From the NCBI RefSeq assembly GCF_009755225.1, contig NZ_WQKZ01000004.1, positions 496,001 through 560,000 of the forward strand: a stretch of DNA of 64,000 nt. The letters run 5' to 3'. A program made the translations under genes and the position numbers. The notes beneath the pieces are model-generated. The model was not told where the DNA came from and ran no database searches. It worked only from the letters and a program-made list of their open reading frames with translations. The first letter of the stretch is position 1; every line of letters starts with the position of its first letter. Positions 1 to 7,822 of the stretch are shown here, in pieces. Origin of the DNA: Hymenobacter ginkgonis. GTDB taxonomy: Bacteria; Bacteroidota; Bacteroidia; Cytophagales; Hymenobacteraceae.

Positions 1-150
1 GCGCTGCCCCGCGTGTGCGCCTACGCCGACGTGCACAACACGGGTTCGCGCCGCATCCTGGAAAAAATCGGTTTGCAGTTGGGCAACACGTTTGTGGAAA
101 ACGGCACTGCCTGCGCTTGGTATGAAGCGCGGAATCCCGTTCTTACGTAA
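1..150 (+). CDS. GNAT-family N-acetyltransferase, 3' end only
   Basis: The window opens inside this gene; 49 codons run in frame 1 to a TAA at 148-150. The segment HNTGSRRILEKIG near its start is the acetyl-CoA-side helix typical of RimJ/RimL-like GNAT acetyltransferases (N-x-x-S-x-R-x-L-E-K-x-G). This supports an acetyl-CoA-dependent N-acetyltransferase, but the substrate cannot be told from the tail. The next gene starts 28 bp downstream on the same strand. The family call rests on one motif. Confidence 0.6.
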   Translation, partial: ALPRVCAYADVHNTGSRRILEKIGLQLGNTFVENGTACAWYEARNPVLT

Positions 151-178
151 GCCTTTTTCCCACCCTACCCCCTGCTCC

Positions 179-1600
179 ATGCGCAAGTTTCTAGGCCTGC
201 TGCTCGCCTTGGCCGCCTGTTCTTCCCCCGACAACTCGACGCAAACCAGCCAGGCCAATACCAACGCGTGCCGCCCGCCCGCGCCGTTCACTATCAAGCA
301 CCCGGCCTGGGCCACCAACGCCAGCCTCTACCAGGTAAATGTGCGCCAGTACACGCCCGAAGGCACTTTCCGAGCCATCGAGCCACACCTGGCTCGCCTG
401 CAAAAGATGGGGGTAGGCATACTGTGGCTGATGCCGGTGCAGCCCATTGGCGTGGCCAAGCGCAAGGGCAAGCTCGGCAGCCAGTACTCGCTGCGCGACT
501 ACCGCAGCGTGAACCCCGAGTTTGGCAGCATGGCTGATTTGCAGCACCTTATCGGCGAAGCGCACAAGCTGGGGATGCACGTCATTCTCGACTGGGTGGC
601 CAACCACACCAGCTGGGACAGCAAGCTGAGCCAAGAGCACCCCGACTGGTTTACCAAAGATGCCAAAGGCCATTTTGTGCCGCCCGTGGCCGACTGGCAG
701 GATGTGATTGACCTCGACTACCGCAAGCCCGCCTTGCGCCAATACATGACCGAGAGCATGGCGTTCTGGGTGAAAACGGCCAGCTTCGATGGCTTCCGCT
801 GCGACGTGGCCGGGCTGGTGCCCACCGACTTTTGGGACGCCACGCGGGCCGAATTAGAGAAAACTAAGCCCGTATTTATGCTAGCCGAGTGGGACGAACT
901 GCACGACCCACCCTTCCTGCCCAAAGGCACGTTCACGCCGCACACGCATTTGCTCGAAAAGGCTTTTGATGCAACTTACGCGCTCAAGCTGCACTACCTC
1001 CTGGACAGCATCGCGCAGGGCAAAAAGCCGGCGGCGGCCCTACCCGGCTACTTCGCCACCGAGCGCAAGATGTATCCGGCCGGCGTGTACCTAATGAATT
1101 TCACCAGCTCGCACGACGTCAATTCCTGGGACAATCCGGAGGATGTGCGCCTGGGTAAGGATGCCCTACCTATGGCCGTACTCACGACCTTGCTACCCGG
1201 TATTCCGCTGGTATACAGCGGCCAGGAAGCGGCTTCGACTAAGAAGCTGCGCTTTTTTGACAAGGATACTATTCAGTGGAGCCGCTACTCGCGGGAGCAA
1301 TTTTACACCACGCTCTTGCAGCTTAAAAAGACTAACCCGGCGCTGCGCAACGGCGACGCCTGCGCCAAATTCACCATTCTGCCGGCGCCAACGGGCTGCT
1401 TTGCCTTCGAGCGCGCCACGGCCGACGGTAAAGCGCGCGTGCTAGTAGTAACGAACCTGAGTGAGCAGCCGCAGCAGTTTCAGCGGCCAACCGGGGCGGC
1501 CAACTTTACCGATGCTTTTGCGAGCGCCAGCGGGCCGGTGCAGGAGCCGCAGCTCCAACTGCCGCCCCACGGCTGGCGGGTGCTGGTAGCGCAGCAATAG
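179..1600 (+). CDS. GH13 alpha-amylase-family glycosidase, lipoprotein
   Basis: 473 residues. It should hydrolyse or rearrange alpha-glucosidic linkages at the cell surface or in the periplasm. The chosen ATG at 179 gives a lipoprotein signal with lipobox LALAAC (Cys14); an in-frame ATG at 92 would bury this signal. The (beta/alpha)8 barrel shows the GH13 regions: DWVANH at 138-143, nucleophile Asp209 in FRCDV, acid/base Glu237 in LAEWDE, and the third Asp (313) in SSHDVNSW. A C-terminal beta domain follows. The next gene is a close paralogue without a signal peptide, so the pair may act on the same glucan inside and outside the cell. Exact specificity is not visible. Confidence 0.88.
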   Translation: MRKFLGLLLALAACSSPDNSTQTSQANTNACRPPAPFTIKHPAWATNASLYQVNVRQYTPEGTFRAIEPHLARLQKMGVGILWLMPVQPIGVAKRKGKLGSQYSLRDYRSVNPEFGSMADLQHLIGEAHKLGMHVILDWVANHTSWDSKLSQEHPDWFTKDAKGHFVPPVADWQDVIDLDYRKPALRQYMTESMAFWVKTASFDGFRCDVAGLVPTDFWDATRAELEKTKPVFMLAEWDELHDPPFLPKGTFTPHTHLLEKAFDATYALKLHYLLDSIAQGKKPAAALPGYFATERKMYPAGVYLMNFTSSHDVNSWDNPEDVRLGKDALPMAVLTTLLPGIPLVYSGQEAASTKKLRFFDKDTIQWSRYSREQFYTTLLQLKKTNPALRNGDACAKFTILPAPTGCFAFERATADGKARVLVVTNLSEQPQQFQRPTGAANFTDAFASASGPVQEPQLQLPPHGWRVLVAQQ

Positions 1601-1680
1601 CTGTAGGGCAAACGCTGCAAGTTTGCGAATAATAACGGCCACTGGCTGCCGGCCGTAAACAAAGCCACGCACCGTTCTTC

Positions 1681-1707
1681 GCGCGGACTCAGTAGAGTCC
1701 GCGCTAC
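1681..1707. repeat. Short hairpin repeat (GCGCGGACTC / GAGTCCGCGC)
   Basis: Perfect 10-bp arms at 1681-1690 and 1695-1704 enclose AGTA, followed by TAC and a run of T just before the next start codon at 1714. The right half, GAGTCCGCGCTAC, recurs exactly at 42869-42881 upstream of ilvC, and a related hairpin lies at 3551-3578. It could end transcription from the first GH13 gene, or it could be a dispersed element. The T run favours terminator activity. Confidence 0.6.
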
Positions 1708-1713
1708 TTTTTT

Positions 1714-3069
1714 ATGTCTGACCTACCACACCCCCACGAGCACCGCTTCACCGTGCGCCACCCCGAGTGGGCCGCCAAAGCCTCCATCTACGAAGTAAAT
1801 GTGCGCCAGTACACGCCCGAAGGTACTTTCCAGGCCTTTGAGGCGCACCTGGCCCGCCTGCAAAAGATGGGGGTAGGGATAGTATGGCTGATGCCGATTC
1901 ACCCGATTGGGGCAGTTGGCCGCAAAGGCTCGCTGGGTTCGCCTTATGCGGTGCAGGACTACTTTGGCGTGAACTCTGAGTTCGGGACGCTCGACGATTT
2001 GAAGCACCTCGTGCAAACCGCCCACGACCTGGGCCTACGCGTGATTCTGGACTGGGTGGCCAACCACACCAGCCGCGACAACGCCCTCCTCGAACAGCAC
2101 CCCGACTGGTACCAGCACGATGCCCAGGGCCAACTGGTGCCGCCCGTGGCCGACTGGACCGACGTAGTGGCCCTCGACTATACCAACCAGGCCATGCGCC
2201 AGTACATGACCGACGCGCTCTGCTACTGGGTGCGCGAGGCCGATATTGACGGCTACCGCTGCGACGTGGCTGGCCTCGTACCCACCGACTTCTGGGACGA
2301 GGTGCGGCCGGCGCTGGAGGCTATTAAACCCGTATTTATGCTGGCCGAGTGGGACGAGCTTTACCCCTCGGGCGGCCTCACCTGGGAGGAATTTAACTCC
2401 GAAACCCAGCTGCTCGAAAAGGCCTTCGACATGAGTTTCGGCCTGCGCTTGCACTACCTGCTCGACCACATTGCCGAAGGCAAAAACACCCTGGCCGATA
2501 TCGACGAGTACCTGGCGGCCGAGCGCGAAAAATACCCGCCCAGCGTGTACCTCATGCACTTCACTAGCAACCACGACGTGAACAGCTGGGACGGCACCGA
2601 GTACGAGCGCCTGGGCCCGTTGGCTCTTTCCTTCGCCGTGCTCATGGCGCTGCTACCGGGCATGCCCCTGCTCTATTCGGGCCAGGAAGCAGCCTTGGCT
2701 AAGCGGCTGGCGTTCTTCGACCGCGACCCGATAGACTGGCAGGACTACCCCCTCCAAGCTTTCTATACGAAGCTCCTTCAACTCAAAAAACGCCACCCGG
2801 CCCTGCGCAACGGCGACGCCACCAGCCGCATCCAGCGCCTCGCCGGGCCGGCCGGGCTGTATGGCTTCATCCGCGAGAAAAACGGCTCGGCCGTGGTTGT
2901 GCTCATCAATGCCACGGCCGAGCCGCTGGTGCTGCCCGGCCAGCGTATGCTCGTGGCTGCCCAAAAAGGGTTGTTCGATGTATTCAGCGGCGAAGCGCTA
3001 ATCTTAGCCCAAGACAAGGCACGCACCGTGCCCGCCCACGGCTGGCGCGTGCTGCGCACCCGCGACTAA
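1714..3069 (+). CDS. GH13 alpha-amylase-family glycosidase, cytoplasmic
   Basis: 451 residues with no signal peptide, so probably cytoplasmic. It is strikingly similar to the upstream lipoprotein GH13, for example sharing NVRQYTPEGTF and ADWxDV. Catalytic residues are in place: DWVANH (about 113-118), nucleophile Asp184 in YRCDV, acid/base Glu212 in LAEWDE, and Asp in SNHDVNSW. The C-terminal domain ends in PAHGWRVL, like its neighbour's PPHGWRVL. The 113-bp gap carries a hairpin. A recent tandem duplication with relocalisation of one copy is the simplest reading. Substrate is unknown; malto-oligosaccharides are plausible. Confidence 0.88.
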   Translation: MSDLPHPHEHRFTVRHPEWAAKASIYEVNVRQYTPEGTFQAFEAHLARLQKMGVGIVWLMPIHPIGAVGRKGSLGSPYAVQDYFGVNSEFGTLDDLKHLVQTAHDLGLRVILDWVANHTSRDNALLEQHPDWYQHDAQGQLVPPVADWTDVVALDYTNQAMRQYMTDALCYWVREADIDGYRCDVAGLVPTDFWDEVRPALEAIKPVFMLAEWDELYPSGGLTWEEFNSETQLLEKAFDMSFGLRLHYLLDHIAEGKNTLADIDEYLAAEREKYPPSVYLMHFTSNHDVNSWDGTEYERLGPLALSFAVLMALLPGMPLLYSGQEAALAKRLAFFDRDPIDWQDYPLQAFYTKLLQLKKRHPALRNGDATSRIQRLAGPAGLYGFIREKNGSAVVVLINATAEPLVLPGQRMLVAAQKGLFDVFSGEALILAQDKARTVPAHGWRVLRTRD

Positions 3070-3117
3070 CCGCAGTAGCTTAGCTGCTGCCAGCCCAAGC
3101 TACCTAGCTGTTTCGCC

Positions 3118-3450
3118 ATGATGCCCTACGTATTCCTTTTCCTCGCCATTGTCAGTGAAGTCATTGGCACCACCGCACTTGCGGCCTCTAACCAGTTTAC
3201 GAGGCTCGGGCCCAGCCTAATCACCGTGGCGGGCTACGGCCTAGGGTTCTATTTTTTTAGCTTTGCGCTGAAGGCCATTCCGATGGGCGTGGCCTACGCC
3301 ATTTGGGGCGGGGTAGGTATTGTGCTGGTCACGGTTATCGGCTTCGTTTTCCTCAAGCAGCGGCTCGATTTTCCGGCGTTGGCGGGCATTGCCCTCATTG
3401 TAATTGGGGTACTGGTGATGCAGCTTTTTTCCAAGACCATTGCGCACTAA
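3118..3450 (+). CDS. emrE: SMR-family multidrug efflux protein, EmrE type
   Basis: 110 residues and four predicted membrane helices, the normal SMR length. SMR proteins work as dimers in the inner membrane, exchanging protons for lipophilic cations such as quaternary ammonium compounds. Starting at the first of two adjacent ATGs puts the essential acidic residue at Glu14 in SEVIGTT and the aromatic pair at Tyr60 and Trp63 in YAIWGGVG, the same numbering as E. coli EmrE. The segment FTRLGPS also matches EmrE. It stands 48 bp after the GH13 gene, with no obvious link. An SMR chaperonin such as SugE/Gdx is less likely given YAIW. Confidence 0.88.
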   Translation: MMPYVFLFLAIVSEVIGTTALAASNQFTRLGPSLITVAGYGLGFYFFSFALKAIPMGVAYAIWGGVGIVLVTVIGFVFLKQRLDFPALAGIALIVIGVLVMQLFSKTIAH

Positions 3451-3471
3451 GAGCCGGTTTAGAAATTAAAA

Positions 3472-3508
3472 AGGCCGTCTTGCCTCGACAAGCTCAGCAG
3501 GACGGCCT
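3472..3508 (-). terminator. Hairpin terminator for the M1 peptidase gene
   Basis: Arms AGGCCGTCTTGC (3472-3483) and GCAGGACGGCCT (3497-3508) pair with one mismatch. Read on the minus strand, a T run follows at once, as expected for a terminator of the gene ending at 3587. The loop-side bases CTCGACAAGCTCAGCAGGACG also match half of the dispersed palindrome seen at 54331. Confidence 0.6.
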
Positions 3509-3550
3509 AATAAAAGCGTTTTTAGCAAAACATAACCCTGCACTAAGCCC

Positions 3551-3578
3551 GTAGCGCGAAGCGAAAGTCTCGCGCTAC
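3551..3578. repeat. Hairpin GTAGCGCGA / TCGCGCTAC
   Basis: Perfect 9-bp arms at 3551-3559 and 3570-3578 lie between convergent genes. The right arm plus following bases (CGCGCTACT) resembles the repeat at 1695-1707. It may be a degenerate member of that small repeat family or simply a stem in the 3' region. Confidence 0.5.
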
Positions 3579-3586
3579 TTTGCTGC

Positions 3587-5584
3587 TTATTCGGCTAGTT
3601 TCACCGGTTTCCAGGTGTTGTTGGCCTTGTTCACGTCGGGCAAAATATTGGTTGGATTCAGCACTACCGACGTGAGGGGCGAAGTAGAATTGTGGCGGAA
3701 CGTCCAGGTGCCGCCCCGCTGCCAGATTTCGACGGGCAGGTGTACGGTGCTGGTTTTGCCGTTGGCTTCCTTGATTTCGGCCGTGACGGGCATAGCGGCC
3801 TGGCCCTGGTTTTCAATTGTGATAAGCGCGCCCTTGGCCGGGTCTTGGTTGACGTAGGCCACCGACGTAACGGCCTGGTCGAGCAGCCAATTTTTGAAGA
3901 ACCACTCGTGCCAGAACCACGTCAAGTCTTCGCCCCCAACTTCTTGCATGGTGCGGAAAAAATCGCGCGGCTGCGGATGCTTGAACGCCCAGCGCTGGAT
4001 GTAGCTGCGAAACGCGTAGTCGAACCGCTCGGGACCGAGTATTTCCTGGCGCAGCAGGTACAGGCCGTAGCCGGTTTTGCTATAAGCCGCGTAGCCCAAG
4101 TTGCGCGACTGCGTTACGTCGGGCACGGTGTAGGGCACGTCCTCAGTGGGGTCTTGCAGGTTTTTGAGGATGGTGGGCACGGTGGTGCCCTCCACATTAG
4201 CCCGCTCCTTGTACTCGCCGCCGTTGAAATTTTTGGTGGATAAGATGTTGATAAACGTGTTGAAACCCTCGTCCATCCACGGGTATTTGCGCTCGTTGGA
4301 GCCCACAATCATCGGAAACCAATTGTGGCCAAACTCGTGGTCGGTCACGCCCCAGAGGCTGCCTTTGGTCGATTTCGCACCGCAGAATACAATACCCGGG
4401 TACTCCATGCCGCCCACCACGCCGGCCACGTTGGTAGCCACGGGGTAGGTGTACTCGTACCACTGTTTTGAATTGAATTCGATGCTCTTTTTCACGTACT
4501 CGGTGCTGCGGTTCCAGGCCGTATCCTGGGCCGCTTCGGCGGGGTAGAGCGACATGGCCAGCGACTTGCGCCCACTGGGCAAGTTCATTTTAGCGGCATC
4601 CCACACAAAGGCCGCCGAAGCCGCCCAGGCCACATCGCGCGCCCGCTGGCACCGGAAGTGCCACGTCAGGCGGCCGTTGCGGCCGGCCGGGCGCGAGGCC
4701 GCCTGCGTCACCTCCTCGGCGCTGCGCAGCACCACCGTTTTGTCGGAGCCCGCGGCTTGCGCCAAGCGCTTCACCTGGGTAGGCGTCAGCACTTCGGCGC
4801 CATTCATCAATTCGCCCGAGCCGCCCACTAAGTAATTGGCAGGCACGTTGAGGGTATAGTCGAAATTGCCGTATTCGAGGTAAAACTCGGCCGACATATA
4901 CGGCAGTGTATTCCAGCCCTCCACGTCGTCGTACACGGCCATGCGCGGGTACCACTGCGCCACCTCGAATATTTCGCCGTTGCGGGTTTTGAGGCGGCCC
5001 AAGCGGTCGGCGCCGTACTCGGGAATGTTGAAGGCGTAGGCAACCGTAATTTTCAGCTTGTCGCCGTGCGGCTTCATGGCTTCGGGCAGCATGATTTGCA
5101 TGCGCGTATCCGTCACCCGGTAGTTGGCTTTCAGCTTCTTACCGTGCAGCTCAATGCTCACAGTTTGCAGCGAGTCGCCGCCCTGAAAGCCGCGCGCGCC
5201 GTTGCCGAAGCGGCTGCCCGCCACGGGCGTAGCCGCCGCCCCACGCGAGCTCGCCCGAAACAGGTTTTGGTCGAGCTGCACCCACACGAAGGGCAGCTCG
5301 TCGGGGCTGTTGTTGGTGTACGTAATAGTGACGGTGGCCGCGACACGGGCCGCCTTCTCGTCGAGCGAAGCGGCTATTTGGTAGTCGGCCGCGTTTTGCC
5401 AGTACGTGGCGCCGGGCTTGCCGCCGGCCGTGCGCGTGGCCGGCCCCGCCTGGTCGAGGTAGTTGGGCATGAACAGGGTGCGGGCATTGTAGGGAGGTAG
5501 GCCCCCGGCTTGTTGGGCGTGGGCTGGCCCCGCTAGCAGCAGCGCCGCACCAGCAAGCAACTTGGCAACAGAAATTTTTGGCAT
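3587..5584 (-). CDS. Secreted M1-family metallopeptidase
   Basis: 665 residues from the ATG at 5584, which gives a clean signal peptide ending near AGPAHAQ; a longer reading frame from 5677 would place 31 unlikely residues before it. The zinc site is complete: HEFGH at 416-420 and the third ligand Glu439 in MDEGFN, exactly 19 residues after the second His. This is the gluzincin spacing of aminopeptidase N-like M1 enzymes. The N-terminal half is the beta-rich M1 domain. It probably trims peptides in the periplasm or outside the cell. A TACTTTTG promoter element lies 30 bp upstream, and a terminator follows. Confidence 0.88.
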   Translation of the reverse strand: MPKISVAKLLAGAALLLAGPAHAQQAGGLPPYNARTLFMPNYLDQAGPATRTAGGKPGATYWQNAADYQIAASLDEKAARVAATVTITYTNNSPDELPFVWVQLDQNLFRASSRGAAATPVAGSRFGNGARGFQGGDSLQTVSIELHGKKLKANYRVTDTRMQIMLPEAMKPHGDKLKITVAYAFNIPEYGADRLGRLKTRNGEIFEVAQWYPRMAVYDDVEGWNTLPYMSAEFYLEYGNFDYTLNVPANYLVGGSGELMNGAEVLTPTQVKRLAQAAGSDKTVVLRSAEEVTQAASRPAGRNGRLTWHFRCQRARDVAWAASAAFVWDAAKMNLPSGRKSLAMSLYPAEAAQDTAWNRSTEYVKKSIEFNSKQWYEYTYPVATNVAGVVGGMEYPGIVFCGAKSTKGSLWGVTDHEFGHNWFPMIVGSNERKYPWMDEGFNTFINILSTKNFNGGEYKERANVEGTTVPTILKNLQDPTEDVPYTVPDVTQSRNLGYAAYSKTGYGLYLLRQEILGPERFDYAFRSYIQRWAFKHPQPRDFFRTMQEVGGEDLTWFWHEWFFKNWLLDQAVTSVAYVNQDPAKGALITIENQGQAAMPVTAEIKEANGKTSTVHLPVEIWQRGGTWTFRHNSTSPLTSVVLNPTNILPDVNKANNTWKPVKLAE

Positions 5585-5613
5585 GAGATACAGTAGCGCA
5601 GTAGGCGTCGCGA

Positions 5614-5621
5614 CAAAAGTA
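5614..5621 (-). promoter_or_regulatory. Bacteroidota -7 element TACTTTTG (M1 peptidase)
   Basis: Exact match to TAnnTTTG on the minus strand, about 30 bp before the ATG at 5584. Spacing and orientation suit the primary promoter of the M1 peptidase. No convincing -33 element was judged. Confidence 0.55.
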
Positions 5622-5764
5622 ACGGCGGCCGCTGCGGCTGGTGCCAATAGGAGGCCCCTATTATGGCATCCAAGCACTTAAATCAAAATGCGACCGAGAC
5701 GGTTTTTAACCTGGGCATTTGGCGCCCTACCCCGGCTTTTTCTTCGCTGTACTTTCTTCAACTT

Positions 5765-6352
5765 ATGCCTTCCTCCCTCGACCCGCAACTGGTCAACGAC
5801 CTCATTCGCACGCGCCGCAGCGTGTTTGCTCCGCAGTTTGAACAAGGCAAAACCATCCCCGACGACCTCATCTGGCAGCTGCTCGAAAACGCCAACTGGG
5901 CGCCCAGCCACAAACGCACCGAGCCGTGGCGCTTCACCGTTTTTACGGGGGTAGGGCTGCAAAAGCTGGCCGAGTTTCAGGCCGAACTGTACAAGCATAC
6001 CGCCGGCCCCAAGTTTAGCGAGGGCAAGTACGACAAGCTGCTGAGCACCCCCACGCAGTGCTCGCACGTTATCGCCCTGGGCATGCACCGCACCGACGCC
6101 GGCCTGCCCGAAATTGAGGAAGTTGAAGCCGTGGCCTGCGCCGTGCAAAACCTGGCGCTTTCGGCCCACGCCTACGGCCTGGGCGGCTTTTGGAGCAGCG
6201 GCGGCATCACGTACACCGAGGAAGCCAAGGCGTTTTTTGGCCTCGGCCCGGCCGATAAGCTACTAGGTTTCTTTCAATTGGGCTACGTGCGGGTGCCCTC
6301 GCCCGACAGCAAGCGCGGCCCCGTGCAAGAGAAAACCCGCTGGGTGAGCTAG
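5765..6352 (+). CDS. Nitroreductase-family flavoprotein
   Basis: 195 residues, the usual size for FMN-dependent NAD(P)H nitroreductases of the YdjA/NfsB fold. The N-terminal TRRSVF is the phosphate-binding TRRS(I/V) segment. WAPSHKRTEPWRF and the late GGFWSSGG loop are typical of the YdjA-like branch. It should reduce nitro compounds or quinone-like substrates in the cytoplasm, but the physiological substrate is unknown. The ATG at 5765 aligns the conserved core with the N-terminus; an in-frame ATG at 5663 would add 34 residues of unrelated sequence and overlap the divergent promoter. A near -7 element (TACTTTC) lies at 5750. Confidence 0.82.
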   Translation: MPSSLDPQLVNDLIRTRRSVFAPQFEQGKTIPDDLIWQLLENANWAPSHKRTEPWRFTVFTGVGLQKLAEFQAELYKHTAGPKFSEGKYDKLLSTPTQCSHVIALGMHRTDAGLPEIEEVEAVACAVQNLALSAHAYGLGGFWSSGGITYTEEAKAFFGLGPADKLLGFFQLGYVRVPSPDSKRGPVQEKTRWVS

Positions 6353-6410
6353 CCTCGCGCGGCGGCCCGGGCGGGCTCCTGCCGCCTGGGCCGCCGCGCG
6401 CCGCACCGCT

Positions 6411-6417
6411 TACTTTG
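6411..6417 (+). promoter_or_regulatory. Candidate -7 element TACTTTG (gloA2)
   Basis: TACTTTG ends only 5 bp before the gloA2 ATG. It is one base shorter than TAnnTTTG, so this is a weak match. If used, the transcript would be leaderless or nearly so. Confidence 0.35.
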
Positions 6418-6422
6418 CGCCC

Positions 6423-6827
6423 ATGACTACTCCCGACCCCTTGCGCCTGCTGGGCGTGCACCACATCGCCATTATTTGCGCCAACTACGCCGTGTCGAAG
6501 GCATTTTACAGTGAAATACTGGGCCTCGACATCGTGCGCGAGGTTTATCGGGCTGAGCGCGATTCGTATAAGCTCGACCTGGCCGCGCAAGGCCAGTACA
6601 TTATCGAGCTGTTTTCCTTCCCGGGTCCGCCGCCGCGCCCCAGCCGGCCCGAGGCGCAGGGGCTGCGCCACCTAGCCTTCGCGGTGGCCGATGTAGCGGC
6701 GGCCATTCGGCACCTTGAGGCGCACCACGTGGCGTGCGAGCCCATTCGGGTAGATGAGTTTACGGGCCGGCGCTTCACGTTTTTCAGCGACCCCGACGGC
6801 CTACCCCTCGAATTGTACGAAAGCTAA
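6423..6827 (+). CDS. gloA2: VOC-family metalloprotein GloA2 (YaeR)
   Basis: 134 residues. It is unmistakably close to E. coli YaeR/GloA2: segments such as DYAVSKAFY-like NYAVSKAFY, GQYIIELFSFP and DPDGLPLELYE are shared along the full length. The fold is a glyoxalase/bleomycin-resistance (VOC) dimer. Likely metal ligands are His14, Glu62, His83 and Glu130. YaeR-type proteins are annotated as SMU0508-type VOC enzymes, and their true substrate is unsettled, so methylglyoxal detoxification should not be assumed. The upstream neighbour is a nitroreductase and the downstream one a lipoprotein, 21 bp away. Confidence 0.88.
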   Translation: MTTPDPLRLLGVHHIAIICANYAVSKAFYSEILGLDIVREVYRAERDSYKLDLAAQGQYIIELFSFPGPPPRPSRPEAQGLRHLAFAVADVAAAIRHLEAHHVACEPIRVDEFTGRRFTFFSDPDGLPLELYES

Positions 6828-6848
6828 TTTGTTGCGCAACTTCGGCTT

Positions 6849-7790
6849 ATGCTAAAACTCTACTGCCTGGCCCTGCTGCTGGCGCTGGCGGGCTGCGCCA
6901 CCCGCCCCCCCGCCCGCCTGCAAGTAGCGGCCGGCTACTGCGACCCGCCCCTGCCCTACCGCTACGACCCCGCCTACTCGCCGCAGCCCAACTTTGAGGC
7001 GGCCCTCACGCCCGAGCTGCTGGCCCGCTACCCCCGCCGCAACCTGCTCACGGCCAATGCGGCGGGCATCCTGCCCCTGCTGCGCGCGCTGCTAGCTCTC
7101 GAAGCCCAGGCCCGCCAGCACCCGGGCCCCGCCGCCGAGCTGGCCGTACTGCGCCAGCGCCAGCACATAGCCGCGCAAGTGGCGCTGGTGAGCACTACCG
7201 TGGCCAGCGTGGCCGCCGAGCTTGACTGTGAAGGCGAGCGCGCCGACCAGGTAGCCGGCTACCTCAACGAGCAGGACAGCCACCGCACGCAGCGGCTCAA
7301 CGTGTTGTCCATCAGCATTGGGGCGGCTAGCGGCATTGGCACGACCGTTATTGACAACCAGCCGGCGCAGTATGCGTTTGGCATTGGGGGCGGGCTGCTG
7401 GCGGCGGGCCTAGGCCTGCTGACTCTGACGGGCGGCCACGCCATCGAGTTTGACCACCCGCGCAATTTGCTGGCCGAGGTGTGGAATGAAAAACCGACTT
7501 CTGCCCTATTTCCGCCCAGCGTGTGGTACATGCTCACCGAGCCGGCGTTCAGCAACAGCGGCCAAACGGCCATTGCCCACAACACGCGCCGGCGCTGGGA
7601 GCACTACGGCCAGCTGGCGCACCCCGAGTCGAAGGATGGCCAGAAGCTAGCAGCTTTGCTTTTTGGCGCGGGCGGCCAGTACTCAGCCGACCAGCTCACG
7701 GTGCGCGCCAACATGCTCAACGAGCTGCAATCGGCGGTGCGCCTGCTCAACCAGGAGTTGCAAGGCCTGCTGCTGGCGCTGAATGAATAG
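6849..7790 (+). CDS. Hypothetical lipoprotein with central hydrophobic segment
   Basis: 313 residues; I do not recognise the family. The N-terminus MLKLYCLALLLALAGC is a lipoprotein signal with lipobox LALAGC. Residues around 150-200 hold a Gly/Ala/Leu-rich stretch (GIGTTVIDNQPAQYAFGIGG and onward) that could be one or two membrane-inserted helices. The region before it is rich in Ala, Gln, Arg and Leu and may be helical or coiled coil. The C-terminus ends in another Leu/Gln-rich helix. It starts 21 bp after gloA2 and could be cotranscribed. It ends convergently with the MFS gene. Envelope location is inferred from the lipobox only. Confidence 0.7.
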   Translation: MLKLYCLALLLALAGCATRPPARLQVAAGYCDPPLPYRYDPAYSPQPNFEAALTPELLARYPRRNLLTANAAGILPLLRALLALEAQARQHPGPAAELAVLRQRQHIAAQVALVSTTVASVAAELDCEGERADQVAGYLNEQDSHRTQRLNVLSISIGAASGIGTTVIDNQPAQYAFGIGGGLLAAGLGLLTLTGGHAIEFDHPRNLLAEVWNEKPTSALFPPSVWYMLTEPAFSNSGQTAIAHNTRRRWEHYGQLAHPESKDGQKLAALLFGAGGQYSADQLTVRANMLNELQSAVRLLNQELQGLLLALNE

Positions 7791-7806
7791 TGAGCTGGCC
7801 CAGTCT

Positions 7807-7822
7807 GCCCGCTTAAGCGGGC
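7807..7822. terminator. 16-bp palindrome between convergent gene ends
   Basis: GCCCGCTTAAGCGGGC is perfectly self-complementary and contains the stop codon of the minus-strand MFS gene (7813-7815). It lies 17 bp past the plus-strand lipoprotein stop. It could form a 6-bp stem with a TTAA loop on either transcript. No T run follows, so terminator activity is uncertain. Confidence 0.4.

Noticed and set aside
92..178. Upstream ATG at 92 as start of the first GH13 gene
   Set aside because: It overlaps the acetyltransferase end and would mask a clear lipoprotein signal beginning at 179.
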